From: Thermoplasmata archaeon
GTDB taxonomy: Archaea > Thermoplasmatota > Thermoplasmata > Lutacidiplasmatales > UBA184
NCBI GenBank assembly: GCA_030040035.1
Contig: JASHUJ010000165.1
Coordinates: forward strand, 1 to 13,090
Direction: 5' to 3'
DNA: 13,090 nt
Positions 7,204 to 13,090 of the stretch are shown piece after piece. The number at the start of each line of letters is the position of its first letter. The stretch's first letter is position 1. The position numbers were made by a program, and so were the translations under genes. Under the pieces are notes generated by a model. That model was not told the origin of the DNA. It saw nothing but the letters and a program-made list of their open reading frames with translations, and did no database searches.

Positions 7204-7274
7204 CGGCGATCGAGCAGGGCACCCGGTCCCTTCCGAACGCCACCCGTGCTCGACCGCCCTCCCGGGGACAGTCG

Positions 7275-7281
7275 ATTAGTA
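7275..7281 (+). promoter_or_regulatory. Weak TATA-like element before trmI
   Basis: ATTAGTA is the only AT-rich core in the 121-bp gap before trmI and ends 43 nt before its ATG, which would leave a leader of roughly 20 nt. The rest of the gap is GC-rich and shows no other structure. The call is tentative. Confidence 0.3.
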
Positions 7282-7324
7282 CTCGCGGGGGAACGTCGAC
7301 CCCACCATCGTCGCGGATAGACCG

Positions 7325-8095
7325 ATGAGCGATCCCTGGATCGAGGGCGAGACCGCCCTACTGTGCGGCTCGGGACGCGCCGGCCTGCTGGTACGGCTCG
7401 TCCGGGGCGCGCAACCGGTCGGGGACGACGGCGTGATCGACCTCGGGGCGGAGATCGGTCAAGCGGTCGGCCGGCCCATCGACTGGTCCGGGGCCCGGTA
7501 CCGACTCGTCCGCCCTTCGCTCGCGGATCTCCTCGCCTCGGTACATCGCGGAGCGCAGATCGTGACGCCCAAGGACGCTGCGCAGCTCCTCTACGTCGCC
7601 GGGGTCGGTCCGGGGGCTCGCGTCGCGGAAGCGGGGGCCGGCAGCGGAGCGCTCACCATCGCGCTCGCGTACGCCGTCGGACCGACCGGGCGCGTCACCT
7701 CGTTCGATCGACGCGCGGACTTCCTCGAGACCGCTCGCTCGAACGTGGAACGGGCGGGCCTCTCGGCGCGAGTTACGTTCCGCGAGCGTGACGTGGGCCG
7801 CCAGGGGATCGACGAGTCGGACCTCGATAGCGTGGTGCTCGACCTTCCCGAGCCGTGGGACGTGCTGCCGTCCGCGCGAACGGCGCTCGCGGTCGGCGGC
7901 CATGCCGCGACCTATACGCCGACCTACAACCAGCTCGAGCGCGCGGTCCGTGCTTTTCGGAGCCACGGCTTCGTCGAGGTCCGAGCTTCGGAGCTTTTGG
8001 AACGGGGCCTGCACGTTGGCGACGGAGGGACGCGTCCCGAGTTCGACATGCTGGGGCACACCGGATTCCTCGCCGCCGGTCGCAAGGTCGATTGA
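7325..8095 (+). CDS. trmI: tRNA (adenine-N1)-methyltransferase, TrmI family
   Basis: The 256-residue protein matches TrmI enzymes, which use SAM to make m1A at tRNA position 58, and also at 57 in some archaea, stabilising the T-loop. The N-terminal 70 residues form the small beta domain (GETALLCGSGRAGLLVRL). RGAQIVTPKDAA (75-86) is the family signature ahead of the catalytic core. The SAM motif is AEAGAGSGALT (101-111), with the ribose-binding acidic residue in TSFDRRADF (Asp128). LDLPEPW (172-178) is the catalytic-side motif IV, TPTYNQLERAV (198-208) and the C-terminal HTGFLAAGRK (245-254) are also typical. Length is normal. It is followed 2 bp later by a membrane-protein gene, suggesting co-transcription without an obvious functional link. 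Confidence 0.93.
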   Translation: MSDPWIEGETALLCGSGRAGLLVRLVRGAQPVGDDGVIDLGAEIGQAVGRPIDWSGARYRLVRPSLADLLASVHRGAQIVTPKDAAQLLYVAGVGPGARVAEAGAGSGALTIALAYAVGPTGRVTSFDRRADFLETARSNVERAGLSARVTFRERDVGRQGIDESDLDSVVLDLPEPWDVLPSARTALAVGGHAATYTPTYNQLERAVRAFRSHGFVEVRASELLERGLHVGDGGTRPEFDMLGHTGFLAAGRKVD

Positions 8096-8097
8096 CG

Positions 8098-8892
8098 ATG
8101 GTCGCGCCGTCCCTCCCCCTGTCGCTCGGAGCGCTCATCGGCGTCGTCCTCTCGGGTGGCTTCGTCTGGTGGGAGGTCGGGCGGTACGCGACCCCGCAGG
8201 TCCCGGCCAGCCTCTTCGACGAGCGCCGGGAGCTGTTCGCGTACACGGCCGGCCTCTTCGTCGGAGTCCCCCTCGCGATCGCCTACGTCCTCTACATCGT
8301 GTCGATGGTGAGCTTGGCGTTGCTGGGGGGCCTCGTCTTCCTCGCCCTCCTCGTCGTGGGCACCGAGATCGCCCAGTGGGCGCTCCTGCGCACCCACTTC
8401 TGGGGGTCGGACGAGAGCGGACCGTTCTATGCCCTCGGCTACCGCGTCGCGATCGGGGGGATCATCGTCCTCGCCCTCGCCTCGGAGTACTTCGCCGGGC
8501 CGAGCATCACCCCGACGGGGATCGTGCTCGTGGTCCTCGATTCCGGCGCCGTGGTGGGGCTCGAAGCGGCCGGGGCCCTCCTGTCGACCCGGAGCCGGCC
8601 CGGCAGCGGACGCGTCGGCGGGGGTCCCGTGTCGGGAGCGATCTTCGGAGCCGTCGGGTTCTTCCTGCTCGGGCTTGGGGCCGCGACCGGCGGGGCGGTC
8701 GCGTTCGGAGCCGCGATCGTCGCGCTCTTCGGTGCCGTGCTGGTGTACCACCGGCTCCGGCCGATCCTCGCGGCGATCCCCGCGCCGACCGTCGGACCCC
8801 CGGCGGAACGCCCCCGCACGACGACCCCGTACGCTCGGACCGACCGTCCGCTCGCTTCGACCGAGAAGCCGGGGAATCAGGACGATCGCTGA
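8098..8892 (+). CDS. Multi-pass membrane protein of unknown function
   Basis: I do not recognise this 264-residue protein. Hydrophobic segments at about 8-24, 47-66, 68-88, 112-131, 139-160, 178-197 and 199-217 suggest six or seven membrane helices. Loops are short. The C-terminal 40 residues are hydrophilic, Pro/Thr/Arg-rich and probably cytosolic. Notable features are Trp-Trp-Glu in the first helix boundary, a conserved-looking TEIAQWALLRTHFWGSDESGPFYALGYR segment between helices 3 and 4, and a helix with an internal Asp (VVLDSGAVVGLEAAGA, about 144-159). The ATG is 2 bp after the trmI stop, so translation is probably coupled. No enzyme or transporter motif was seen. Confidence 0.8.
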   Translation: MVAPSLPLSLGALIGVVLSGGFVWWEVGRYATPQVPASLFDERRELFAYTAGLFVGVPLAIAYVLYIVSMVSLALLGGLVFLALLVVGTEIAQWALLRTHFWGSDESGPFYALGYRVAIGGIIVLALASEYFAGPSITPTGIVLVVLDSGAVVGLEAAGALLSTRSRPGSGRVGGGPVSGAIFGAVGFFLLGLGAATGGAVAFGAAIVALFGAVLVYHRLRPILAAIPAPTVGPPAERPRTTTPYARTDRPLASTEKPGNQDDR

Positions 8893-8913
8893 CCCTCAAA
8901 GAAACTTTAAGGG
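8893..8913. repeat. Imperfect inverted repeat over the TATA box
   Basis: CCCTCAAAG and CTTTAAGGG form 9-bp arms with one mismatch around an AAA spacer. The dyad starts directly after the upstream TGA stop and includes the TTTAA box of the next gene. It could be an operator, an end-of-transcript hairpin, or an accident of a symmetric TATA region. Confidence 0.45.
8906..8910 (+). promoter_or_regulatory. TATA-like box TTTAA for the 141-residue membrane protein
   Basis: The TTTAA core, preceded by an A-rich GAAAC, ends 24 nt before the ATG at 8935. That is the spacing expected for a leaderless archaeal transcript beginning at or near the ATG. It is one of the clearest promoters in the window. 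Confidence 0.62.
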
Positions 8914-8934
8914 GACCCGCCTCCCGCGTTCCGC

Positions 8935-9360
8935 ATGCCCCCCGAGCCCGAGAAGGTCCCGTTCGGCCGTCGCTTCCGCCACGGTCTGCGCTCGTACCGG
9001 GCGGCGATCTCGATCTTCGTCTTCGCGGTCGGCATCCTCCTGACGATCCTCGCGGTCGGCTTTTTCACGCCGCTCTCGAGCGCCTACCCGTTCACCGCGA
9101 TCAACTCCGCGACCGACCAGCCGAGCGCCAACTACAACCTCGTCTTCATCATCGTCGGCCCGATCGTCTCGATCGTCGGCGCCTACCTCGTCGGGGCCTA
9201 CTTCTACGCCCGCCGCAAGTTCGAGCACCTGATGGTCACGAAGAGCAAGGCCGAGTTCCTGCGGAACATCCCCGAGCTCGAGGACCTCTTGTGGGACCTC
9301 ACGCCGGCCGACGAGTCGCGCTACCAGCAGAAGCGCGCCGAACTCCGGCTCCGGAACTAG
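8935..9360 (+). CDS. Small two-TM membrane protein with charged cytosolic tail
   Basis: The 141-residue protein has a basic N-terminus (GRRFRHGLRSYR), a first membrane helix at about 23-45, an extracytoplasmic loop of about 20 residues rich in Ala, Asn and Ser, a second helix at about 68-91, and a charged helical tail. The tail contains KSKAEFLRNIPELEDLLWDLTP and then a run of charged residues. It resembles uncharacterised small membrane proteins found in Thermoplasmata, possibly DUF3198-like, but I cannot confirm that family. The NIPELEDLLWDLTP segment looks like a conserved protein-binding element. The gene has its own promoter and no operon partner, and its function is unknown. Confidence 0.82.
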   Translation: MPPEPEKVPFGRRFRHGLRSYRAAISIFVFAVGILLTILAVGFFTPLSSAYPFTAINSATDQPSANYNLVFIIVGPIVSIVGAYLVGAYFYARRKFEHLMVTKSKAEFLRNIPELEDLLWDLTPADESRYQQKRAELRLRN

Positions 9361-9363
9361 CGT

Positions 9364-9377
9364 CGGGCGCGCGCCCG
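9364..9377. repeat. Perfect 14-bp GC palindrome between two genes
   Basis: CGGGCGCGCGCCCG is self-complementary and lies between the stop codon of the small membrane-protein gene and the next TATA-like box. It could form a short hairpin at the end of the upstream transcript, but no T-run follows, so it does not look like a typical archaeal terminator. Confidence 0.35.
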
Positions 9378-9379
9378 GG

Positions 9380-9384
9380 TTAAG
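9380..9384 (+). promoter_or_regulatory. TATA-like box TTAAG for the COG3375-type gene
   Basis: TTAAG ends 22 nt before the GTG at 9407, which fits a leaderless transcript and supports that GTG start. It is the only AT-rich core in a 46-bp, otherwise GC-rich gap. Confidence 0.58.
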
Positions 9385-9406
9385 TAGCGCGGTCCCGTGA
9401 ACCAGC

Positions 9407-10375
9407 GTGGCCGCGAGCGGGACCAGCGCGCCGGGTGAGGGGTTCCGCTTCCGACGGCTCGAGAAGCCCGAGGAGTTCCGCCAGGTCGAGGAGATCGCCC
9501 GGTCGGTCTGGGGACCCGAGGCGGCGGGGGGCGTCCCCCCGGCGCTGCTCCGGGCCCTGCAGGACAACGGGGGCCTCGTCCTGGGCGCGTTCGCCGACAT
9601 CTACCTCGCGGGGGTCGCGGCCTCGCTGATCGGATGGGACGGTACGACGCTCTACCACTACGCGCACCTCACGCTCGTACGGCCGGAATACCAGAACCAC
9701 CACCTCGGGTTCCGCCTGAAGGCGTTCCAGCGCGACGAGGTGATGCAGCAGGGCCTCGCCGAGATCCGCGAGGCGTTCGATCCGCTCCAGAGCCGCGCGG
9801 CGAGCCTCCTCGTGCGCCGGCTCGGGGCCCGACCCGATCGGTACTACCCGCACTATTACGGACAGCTCGGGGACACGGCGAACCGGGGGCTCGAGACCGA
9901 CCGGGTCCGCGCGGTCTGGGCGCTCGCGTCGGACCGGGTCAGCCAGCGGCTCGCGGGCGAGCTTCCGTCCCCCGCCGAGATCCGCGCCCGCTGGGAGCGC
10001 GCGGCGGCGCTCCTCGAGACGGAACCGGGCGAGAGCGGCCTTCGCGTCCCTACGGCGGTCGCAGAGACCACCGCGGCGTCCGCGCATCTCGAGATCCCCT
10101 TCGACCTCGAGTCCGTGCGCGAGCACGAACCGGCCGCGGTCCGTCGGTGGCGGCACGCCGTGCGCGACGCGTTCCGTCTCGCGTTCGACCTGGGCTACGC
10201 GGTCGACGACTTCGCGGTGGTCGCCGCCGAGCACGAGCGGCGCAGCTTCTACTTCCTCTCGAAGTCCCCCGGAGACCGGCCATCCCCCGCGACCCCGGAG
10301 GGACGATCCGGCCTCCCCGCGGGCGGGCCGACGGCCGGCCGAACGGTCGCCGGACCGGACCCCAAAGAGGGTTAA
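9407..10375 (+). CDS. Predicted GNAT-superfamily protein of the COG3375 type
   Basis: The 322-residue protein matches the COG3375 group of predicted acetyltransferases. Its N-terminal GNAT part carries VWGPEAAGGVPPALLRALQDNGGLVLGAF (about 34-62), then YHYAHLTLVRPEYQNHHLGFRLKAFQR (about 83-109), containing the acetyl-CoA loop. The group-specific FDPLQSRAASLLVRRLGA (124-141) and NRGLETDRVRAVWAL (159-173) follow. A second, Glu/Arg-rich region (about 190-290) is probably a helical and beta companion domain, and the last 40 residues are Pro/Gly-rich and disordered. In the family the position after SR is often Asn, but here it is Ala. Start is GTG 22 nt after a TTAAG box. The substrate is unknown in this family. 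It has no obvious operon partner. Confidence 0.86.
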   Translation: MAASGTSAPGEGFRFRRLEKPEEFRQVEEIARSVWGPEAAGGVPPALLRALQDNGGLVLGAFADIYLAGVAASLIGWDGTTLYHYAHLTLVRPEYQNHHLGFRLKAFQRDEVMQQGLAEIREAFDPLQSRAASLLVRRLGARPDRYYPHYYGQLGDTANRGLETDRVRAVWALASDRVSQRLAGELPSPAEIRARWERAAALLETEPGESGLRVPTAVAETTAASAHLEIPFDLESVREHEPAAVRRWRHAVRDAFRLAFDLGYAVDDFAVVAAEHERRSFYFLSKSPGDRPSPATPEGRSGLPAGGPTAGRTVAGPDPKEG

Positions 10376-10376
10376 G
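10372..10376 (+). promoter_or_regulatory. TATA-like box TTAAG overlapping a stop codon, upstream of the DUF4129/DUF58 operon
   Basis: TTAAG ends 48 nt before the ATG at 10425, predicting a leader of about 20-25 nt. Its TAA is also the stop codon of the preceding gene (10373-10375), so the promoter core and the termination codon share bases. Confidence 0.45.
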
Positions 10377-10424
10377 CGCGGTGGACCCCTAGTCCTTCCG
10401 CCGGAGCGGGGGGACCGGTTCGGG

Positions 10425-11333
10425 ATGCCGACCGCGAGTCGACCGTCGATCGTGCTCTTGCTGGTGCTCGCCATCGCCCTGGCCTCGGGCGCGGCCGCGA
10501 GCCTCTTGATCGGCGCGGCGACCCCTTCGGGCTACACGTCCTCGCCCGCACCGCTCATCGTCCTTCCGAGTTCGTTCTTCGCGGACCTGCTGCTCGCGGT
10601 GGGGGTCGCCATCCTTTGCGGGCTCGTGTATCAGCGCCTCAGCGGGCCCACGGCACCGGTGCCACGACGCAACGTGATCACGGTCCTCTTCGTGGTGCTC
10701 TTCGCCATCCTCTTCATCGCCGCCGCGCACACGTTCCTCGCCGGAGGACCCGAGCCGAACGGAAAGGTGCTGTCGACCCCCGTCTCGAACTCCACGAACA
10801 GCGGCGGAGGCAACAGTTCCGGGAGCAGCCCGGCCGCCGGTCCGGGGGGCGTGCTCTGGTCCCCCTCGATCCCCTCGTGGGTCCCGTTCCTGATCATCGC
10901 GGGGGTCGCGATCGCGGCCGTCGCGATCGGTCTGCCCCAGGCGCGGGCGTACCTCGACGAGCGACGCCAGCGTTCGGCCGGCCGGGACGCTGCGCCCGCC
11001 GAGGCGCCGGACGTCCGGTCGGCCCTCGAGCGGGCGAACCGATCGCTCGCCGATGGGGGCGACCCCCGAGCGGCGATCCTGGAGCTGTACGAATCGGTGC
11101 TCGAACGGCTGACCTCCATGGTCGGCAGTGTGGAGCTCGATACCCCCGAGGAGATCCGGACCACCCACCTCTTGCGGCTCGGCATTCGACCCGAGCCCGC
11201 CGAGGCCCTCACGCGCCTGTTCGAGGAGGCCCGCTACTCCTCCCATCCCCTCTCACCGGGGGCCGTGGACCGCGCCCGGGCGGCGGTACGGGAGGCGCTC
11301 GCCGATCTCGCCCGGTCCCCCGCACCGGTATGA
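10425..11333 (+). CDS. DUF4129-domain membrane protein
   Basis: The 302-residue protein has membrane helices at about 8-30, 50-70, 84-106 and 152-172. Between the third and fourth is an outer loop of about 40 residues made mainly of Ser, Asn, Gly and Pro, with sequons. The cytosolic C-terminal part (about 195-300) is a DUF4129 domain: PRAAILELYESVLERL (214-229), a TPEE turn (240-243), and the hallmark LFEEARYSSHPL (265-276). DUF4129 proteins commonly sit in MoxR/DUF58/transglutaminase clusters, whose general role is thought to be assembly or maturation of envelope complexes; the specific task is not known. It is the first gene of a four-gene run with 4-bp overlaps. Confidence 0.9.
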   Translation: MPTASRPSIVLLLVLAIALASGAAASLLIGAATPSGYTSSPAPLIVLPSSFFADLLLAVGVAILCGLVYQRLSGPTAPVPRRNVITVLFVVLFAILFIAAAHTFLAGGPEPNGKVLSTPVSNSTNSGGGNSSGSSPAAGPGGVLWSPSIPSWVPFLIIAGVAIAAVAIGLPQARAYLDERRQRSAGRDAAPAEAPDVRSALERANRSLADGGDPRAAILELYESVLERLTSMVGSVELDTPEEIRTTHLLRLGIRPEPAEALTRLFEEARYSSHPLSPGAVDRARAAVREALADLARSPAPV

Positions 11334-11737
11334 CGGCGCCGTACGGTTGGGGTCTCGTCGTGGCCGCGCTGGCGGCGACCGGCATCGCGATCTGGGCCGG
11401 ACCCAACCTCTCGATCGCCGTGCCGGCCGCGGTGATCGCGGTCGTCGCCGCCGCCCTCCTCTTCCTCGAGGTGGCGCTCCGTTCCGGTACTGGGCGCGCT
11501 CGGCCCTCGCCCGAGAGCCTGCCTCCGCGCCCCGCGGCGGTGCGCACCGCGTTCGTGTCGGGACGCCTCGGACGGGAACGGCTCGTGCTGCTCCTCGACG
11601 TGCTCGACCGGCACGCCGGCGTGTCGGATCGCGGACCCCGCTCCCCCGATGAGATCGACCGGTTCTCCCGGATGAGCCCGGAGGAGTTCCGCGCCTACCT
11701 GGGAGGACGCGTGGACGATCTCGAGGCGCGGACGTGA
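11330..11737 (+). CDS. Small two-TM protein between DUF4129 and DUF58 genes
   Basis: The 135-residue protein has two membrane helices (about 7-24 and 27-50), a Pro/Arg linker, and a soluble helical domain (about 70-135) containing GRERLVLLLDVLDRHAG and then SPDEIDRFSRMSPEEFRAYLGGRVDDLE. The ATG overlaps the upstream TGA (ATGA) and its own TGA overlaps the next GTG, so it is translationally coupled on both sides. I do not recognise a family. Small proteins of this layout occur in archaeal DUF58 clusters, where a partner or scaffold role would fit. That is inference. Confidence 0.82.
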   Translation: MTAPYGWGLVVAALAATGIAIWAGPNLSIAVPAAVIAVVAAALLFLEVALRSGTGRARPSPESLPPRPAAVRTAFVSGRLGRERLVLLLDVLDRHAGVSDRGPRSPDEIDRFSRMSPEEFRAYLGGRVDDLEART

Positions 11738-13032
11738 GCGCGCCCGGGCGGCGCCGGGTCGGTCTGCTGCGGTTCCGGCCCAGCGCGTACCTCCTCCTCG
11801 GAACCGCCGGCGCGCTCCTGATCGCGGCCGTCGCCGGTCGGGACCCGGTCCCGCTGTTCCTCGCGATCCCGCTCCTGCTCGCGGGGCCGGCCGCGGCCCT
11901 CTCGGGCCCCCGCGGGACTCCCTCCCTGTCCGCCCGCTGGACCGCGGAGGGCTCCGGGCCCGAGGTCACCGTCGTGGGCGCGGTGGATGCCGCGGGACGG
12001 GTCGACCCGAACGATCTCCTGATCGAAGCGTCGCCTCCGCCGGGGCTCCGGCAGGAGGCCCCGCCGATCATCGCCCGGGACCGGGACGAGCTCACGTTCC
12101 GGTTCGCGTGGTCGGCCCTCGAGCCAACGATCGTGGTCATCCCGCCGCCCTGCGTGGTCTGGCGGGACGCCACGGGCCTGGTCGAACGGCGGGCGGACGT
12201 GGGACTCTCGGAGCTCGTCGTGGAGCGGTATCCCCCCGACCTCCTGCGGATCGGGGAGGTCCGGTTGCGTCGGACGATCGTCCTGCCCGGGGAGACGCTC
12301 TCGCGACGGGTCGGCGTCGCCGGGGAGTTCTACGGGATCCGCGAGGCCTCGCCCACCGACCCGCTCCGTCGGATCAACTGGCCCGCGAGCGCGCGGGCCG
12401 GCCGTCTCCTGGCGAACGAGTACCAGGTCGACCGCACCGGCGACATCCTGCTCGTCCTCGACACCCGGCCGACCTCGCTCGGCCCGGCGATCGACGGTCG
12501 ACTCCTCGCCGTCTCCCGGGCCGCGGCGGTCGGGATCGCGAACTCGTTCCTGCGCGTGAAGTCCCGGGTCGGCCTCGGGATCTTCGGCGAGTTCCTAACG
12601 GCCGTGCCCCTCGCCGCGGGCCGGACCCAGCAACAGCGCCTCCGTCGCGCGCTCCTGGCGGCGCGCACGAGCCCGGCCGACGCGCCGTCCGAACGGTGCG
12701 CGATCGCGCTCCGGCGCTACTTCCCGCCCGGCGTCACGACCGTGGTGTTCTCGTCGCTCGCGGACGAGGGCCGAGCCGACCTGGTCCCGTACGTGCGACG
12801 GCGCGGCTTCCCGGTCGTGGCGCTCAGCCCGTCGCCCTTGCCGATCTATCCGGCCTCCCCTCCGCTCGCCCCGGAGGACGAGGCGCTCGTCGACCGCATG
12901 AGCCGGCTGGCGCGGCGCGACCAGATCGCGCGCGCCTGGCAGGAGGCCCCGACGGTCGACTGGGACGACTACTGGTCCCTGGGACGGTTCGTCGACTACC
13001 TGCGTCGGCCCGCGGTCCGGAGGATCGGATGA
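11734..13032 (+). CDS. DUF58-domain protein, VWA-like fold
   Basis: The 432-residue protein starts with two membrane helices (about 17-35 and 36-56). An outer or linker beta region follows (about 65-190), then the DUF58 signature GEFYGIREASPTDPLRRINW (197-216), ending ARAGRLLANEYQ. The following VWA-like part begins at DILLVLDTRPTS. Its metal-site positions read D-T-R-P-T rather than the canonical DxSxS, so the ion site may be degenerate or absent. DUF58 proteins work with MoxR AAA ATPases and DUF4129 proteins in membrane complexes of uncertain role. The GTG start overlaps the upstream stop (GTGA), and the stop overlaps the next ATG (ATGA). Confidence 0.92.
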   Translation: MSAPGRRRVGLLRFRPSAYLLLGTAGALLIAAVAGRDPVPLFLAIPLLLAGPAAALSGPRGTPSLSARWTAEGSGPEVTVVGAVDAAGRVDPNDLLIEASPPPGLRQEAPPIIARDRDELTFRFAWSALEPTIVVIPPPCVVWRDATGLVERRADVGLSELVVERYPPDLLRIGEVRLRRTIVLPGETLSRRVGVAGEFYGIREASPTDPLRRINWPASARAGRLLANEYQVDRTGDILLVLDTRPTSLGPAIDGRLLAVSRAAAVGIANSFLRVKSRVGLGIFGEFLTAVPLAAGRTQQQRLRRALLAARTSPADAPSERCAIALRRYFPPGVTTVVFSSLADEGRADLVPYVRRRGFPVVALSPSPLPIYPASPPLAPEDEALVDRMSRLARRDQIARAWQEAPTVDWDDYWSLGRFVDYLRRPAVRRIG

Positions 13033-13090
13033 ACCCGACGGGAATGCGCGGGCTCGCCGCGTGGGCCCTCTTCGCCGTCGTCGCGGGCCT
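13029..13090 (+). CDS. Start of a further membrane protein, truncated by the window edge
   Basis: An ATG overlapping the DUF58 stop (ATGA) opens a frame that runs to the edge with no stop in its first 20 codons. The translation MNPTGMRGLAAWALFAVVAG begins a membrane helix. In related clusters the neighbour is often a transglutaminase-like or other membrane protein, but nothing here identifies it. Confidence 0.6.
   Translation, partial: MNPTGMRGLAAWALFAVVAG

Noticed and set aside
9364..9377. GC palindrome as an intrinsic terminator
   Set aside because: No T-run follows and the sequence is pure G/C in a G/C-rich gap, so it is listed only as a repeat.
7788..9383. Plus-strand frame of about 530 codons across trmI, the membrane protein and the small two-TM protein
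   Set aside because: It runs out of frame over three genes with clear domains or membrane helices, is Arg/Pro-rich, and crosses a promoter.
1..13090. Defence system, prophage, transposon, CRISPR array, tRNA or rRNA
   Set aside because: No nuclease, integrase, transposase or reverse-transcriptase motifs, no spaced direct repeats, and no cloverleaf or rRNA-like stretch was found. All genes look like ordinary chromosomal ones.

Overview
The window looks like chromosomal DNA of a high-GC archaeon, most plausibly an uncultured Thermoplasmatota-type lineage. This is inference, not a database result. The evidence is a sequon-rich secreted protein with 'GLP' repeats of the kind seen in thermoplasmatal surface proteins, a TrmI-type tRNA m1A methyltransferase, a membrane protein carrying an N-terminal zinc ribbon, frequent GTG starts, and TATA-like TTAA boxes that in several cases sit about 25-30 nt before a start codon, as expected for leaderless archaeal transcripts. 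Gene density is high and no stretch over about 130 bp lacks a gene. I see no rRNA, tRNA, CRISPR array, insertion sequence or integrase.

Layout. (1) 1-2724, minus: nearly all of a large secreted surface protein whose stop codon lies beyond the left edge. (2) 2725-2841: a divergent promoter region with the same 7-mer, CCTTAAT, facing each way. (3) 2842-3618, plus: a SAM-dependent methyltransferase whose 3' end overlaps the convergent GNAT gene by 52 bp. (4) 3567-4178 and 4233-5789, both minus: a GNAT acetyltransferase downstream of a 14-TM DHA2-type MFS exporter. The exporter is divergent from a TetR regulator (5916-6593, plus) across an AT-rich control region with a TGAC-N5-GTCA palindrome, giving an efflux module that probably includes the acetyltransferase. 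(5) 6625-7203: a zinc-ribbon, single-TM, extracytoplasmic-domain protein. (6) 7325-8892: trmI followed 2 bp later by a multi-pass membrane protein. (7) 8935-9360: a small two-TM protein. (8) 9407-10375: a COG3375-type GNAT-like protein. (9) 10425-13090: a tightly overlapping operon of a DUF4129 membrane protein, a small two-TM protein, a DUF58 protein and the start of another membrane protein. It resembles the non-MoxR part of the widespread MoxR/DUF58/DUF4129 cluster.

How the parts work together. The TetR/MFS/GNAT block reads as a self-regulated export and detoxification unit. The DUF4129-DUF58 block reads as a membrane complex assembly or cell-envelope module, with the MoxR ATPase expected outside the window. 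The surface protein, the zinc-ribbon protein and the small membrane proteins are envelope components of unknown function. I found no convincing new defence or mobile system. The items most worth a second look are the divergent and leaderless promoter architecture, the efflux-acetyltransferase module, and the unnamed membrane proteins.
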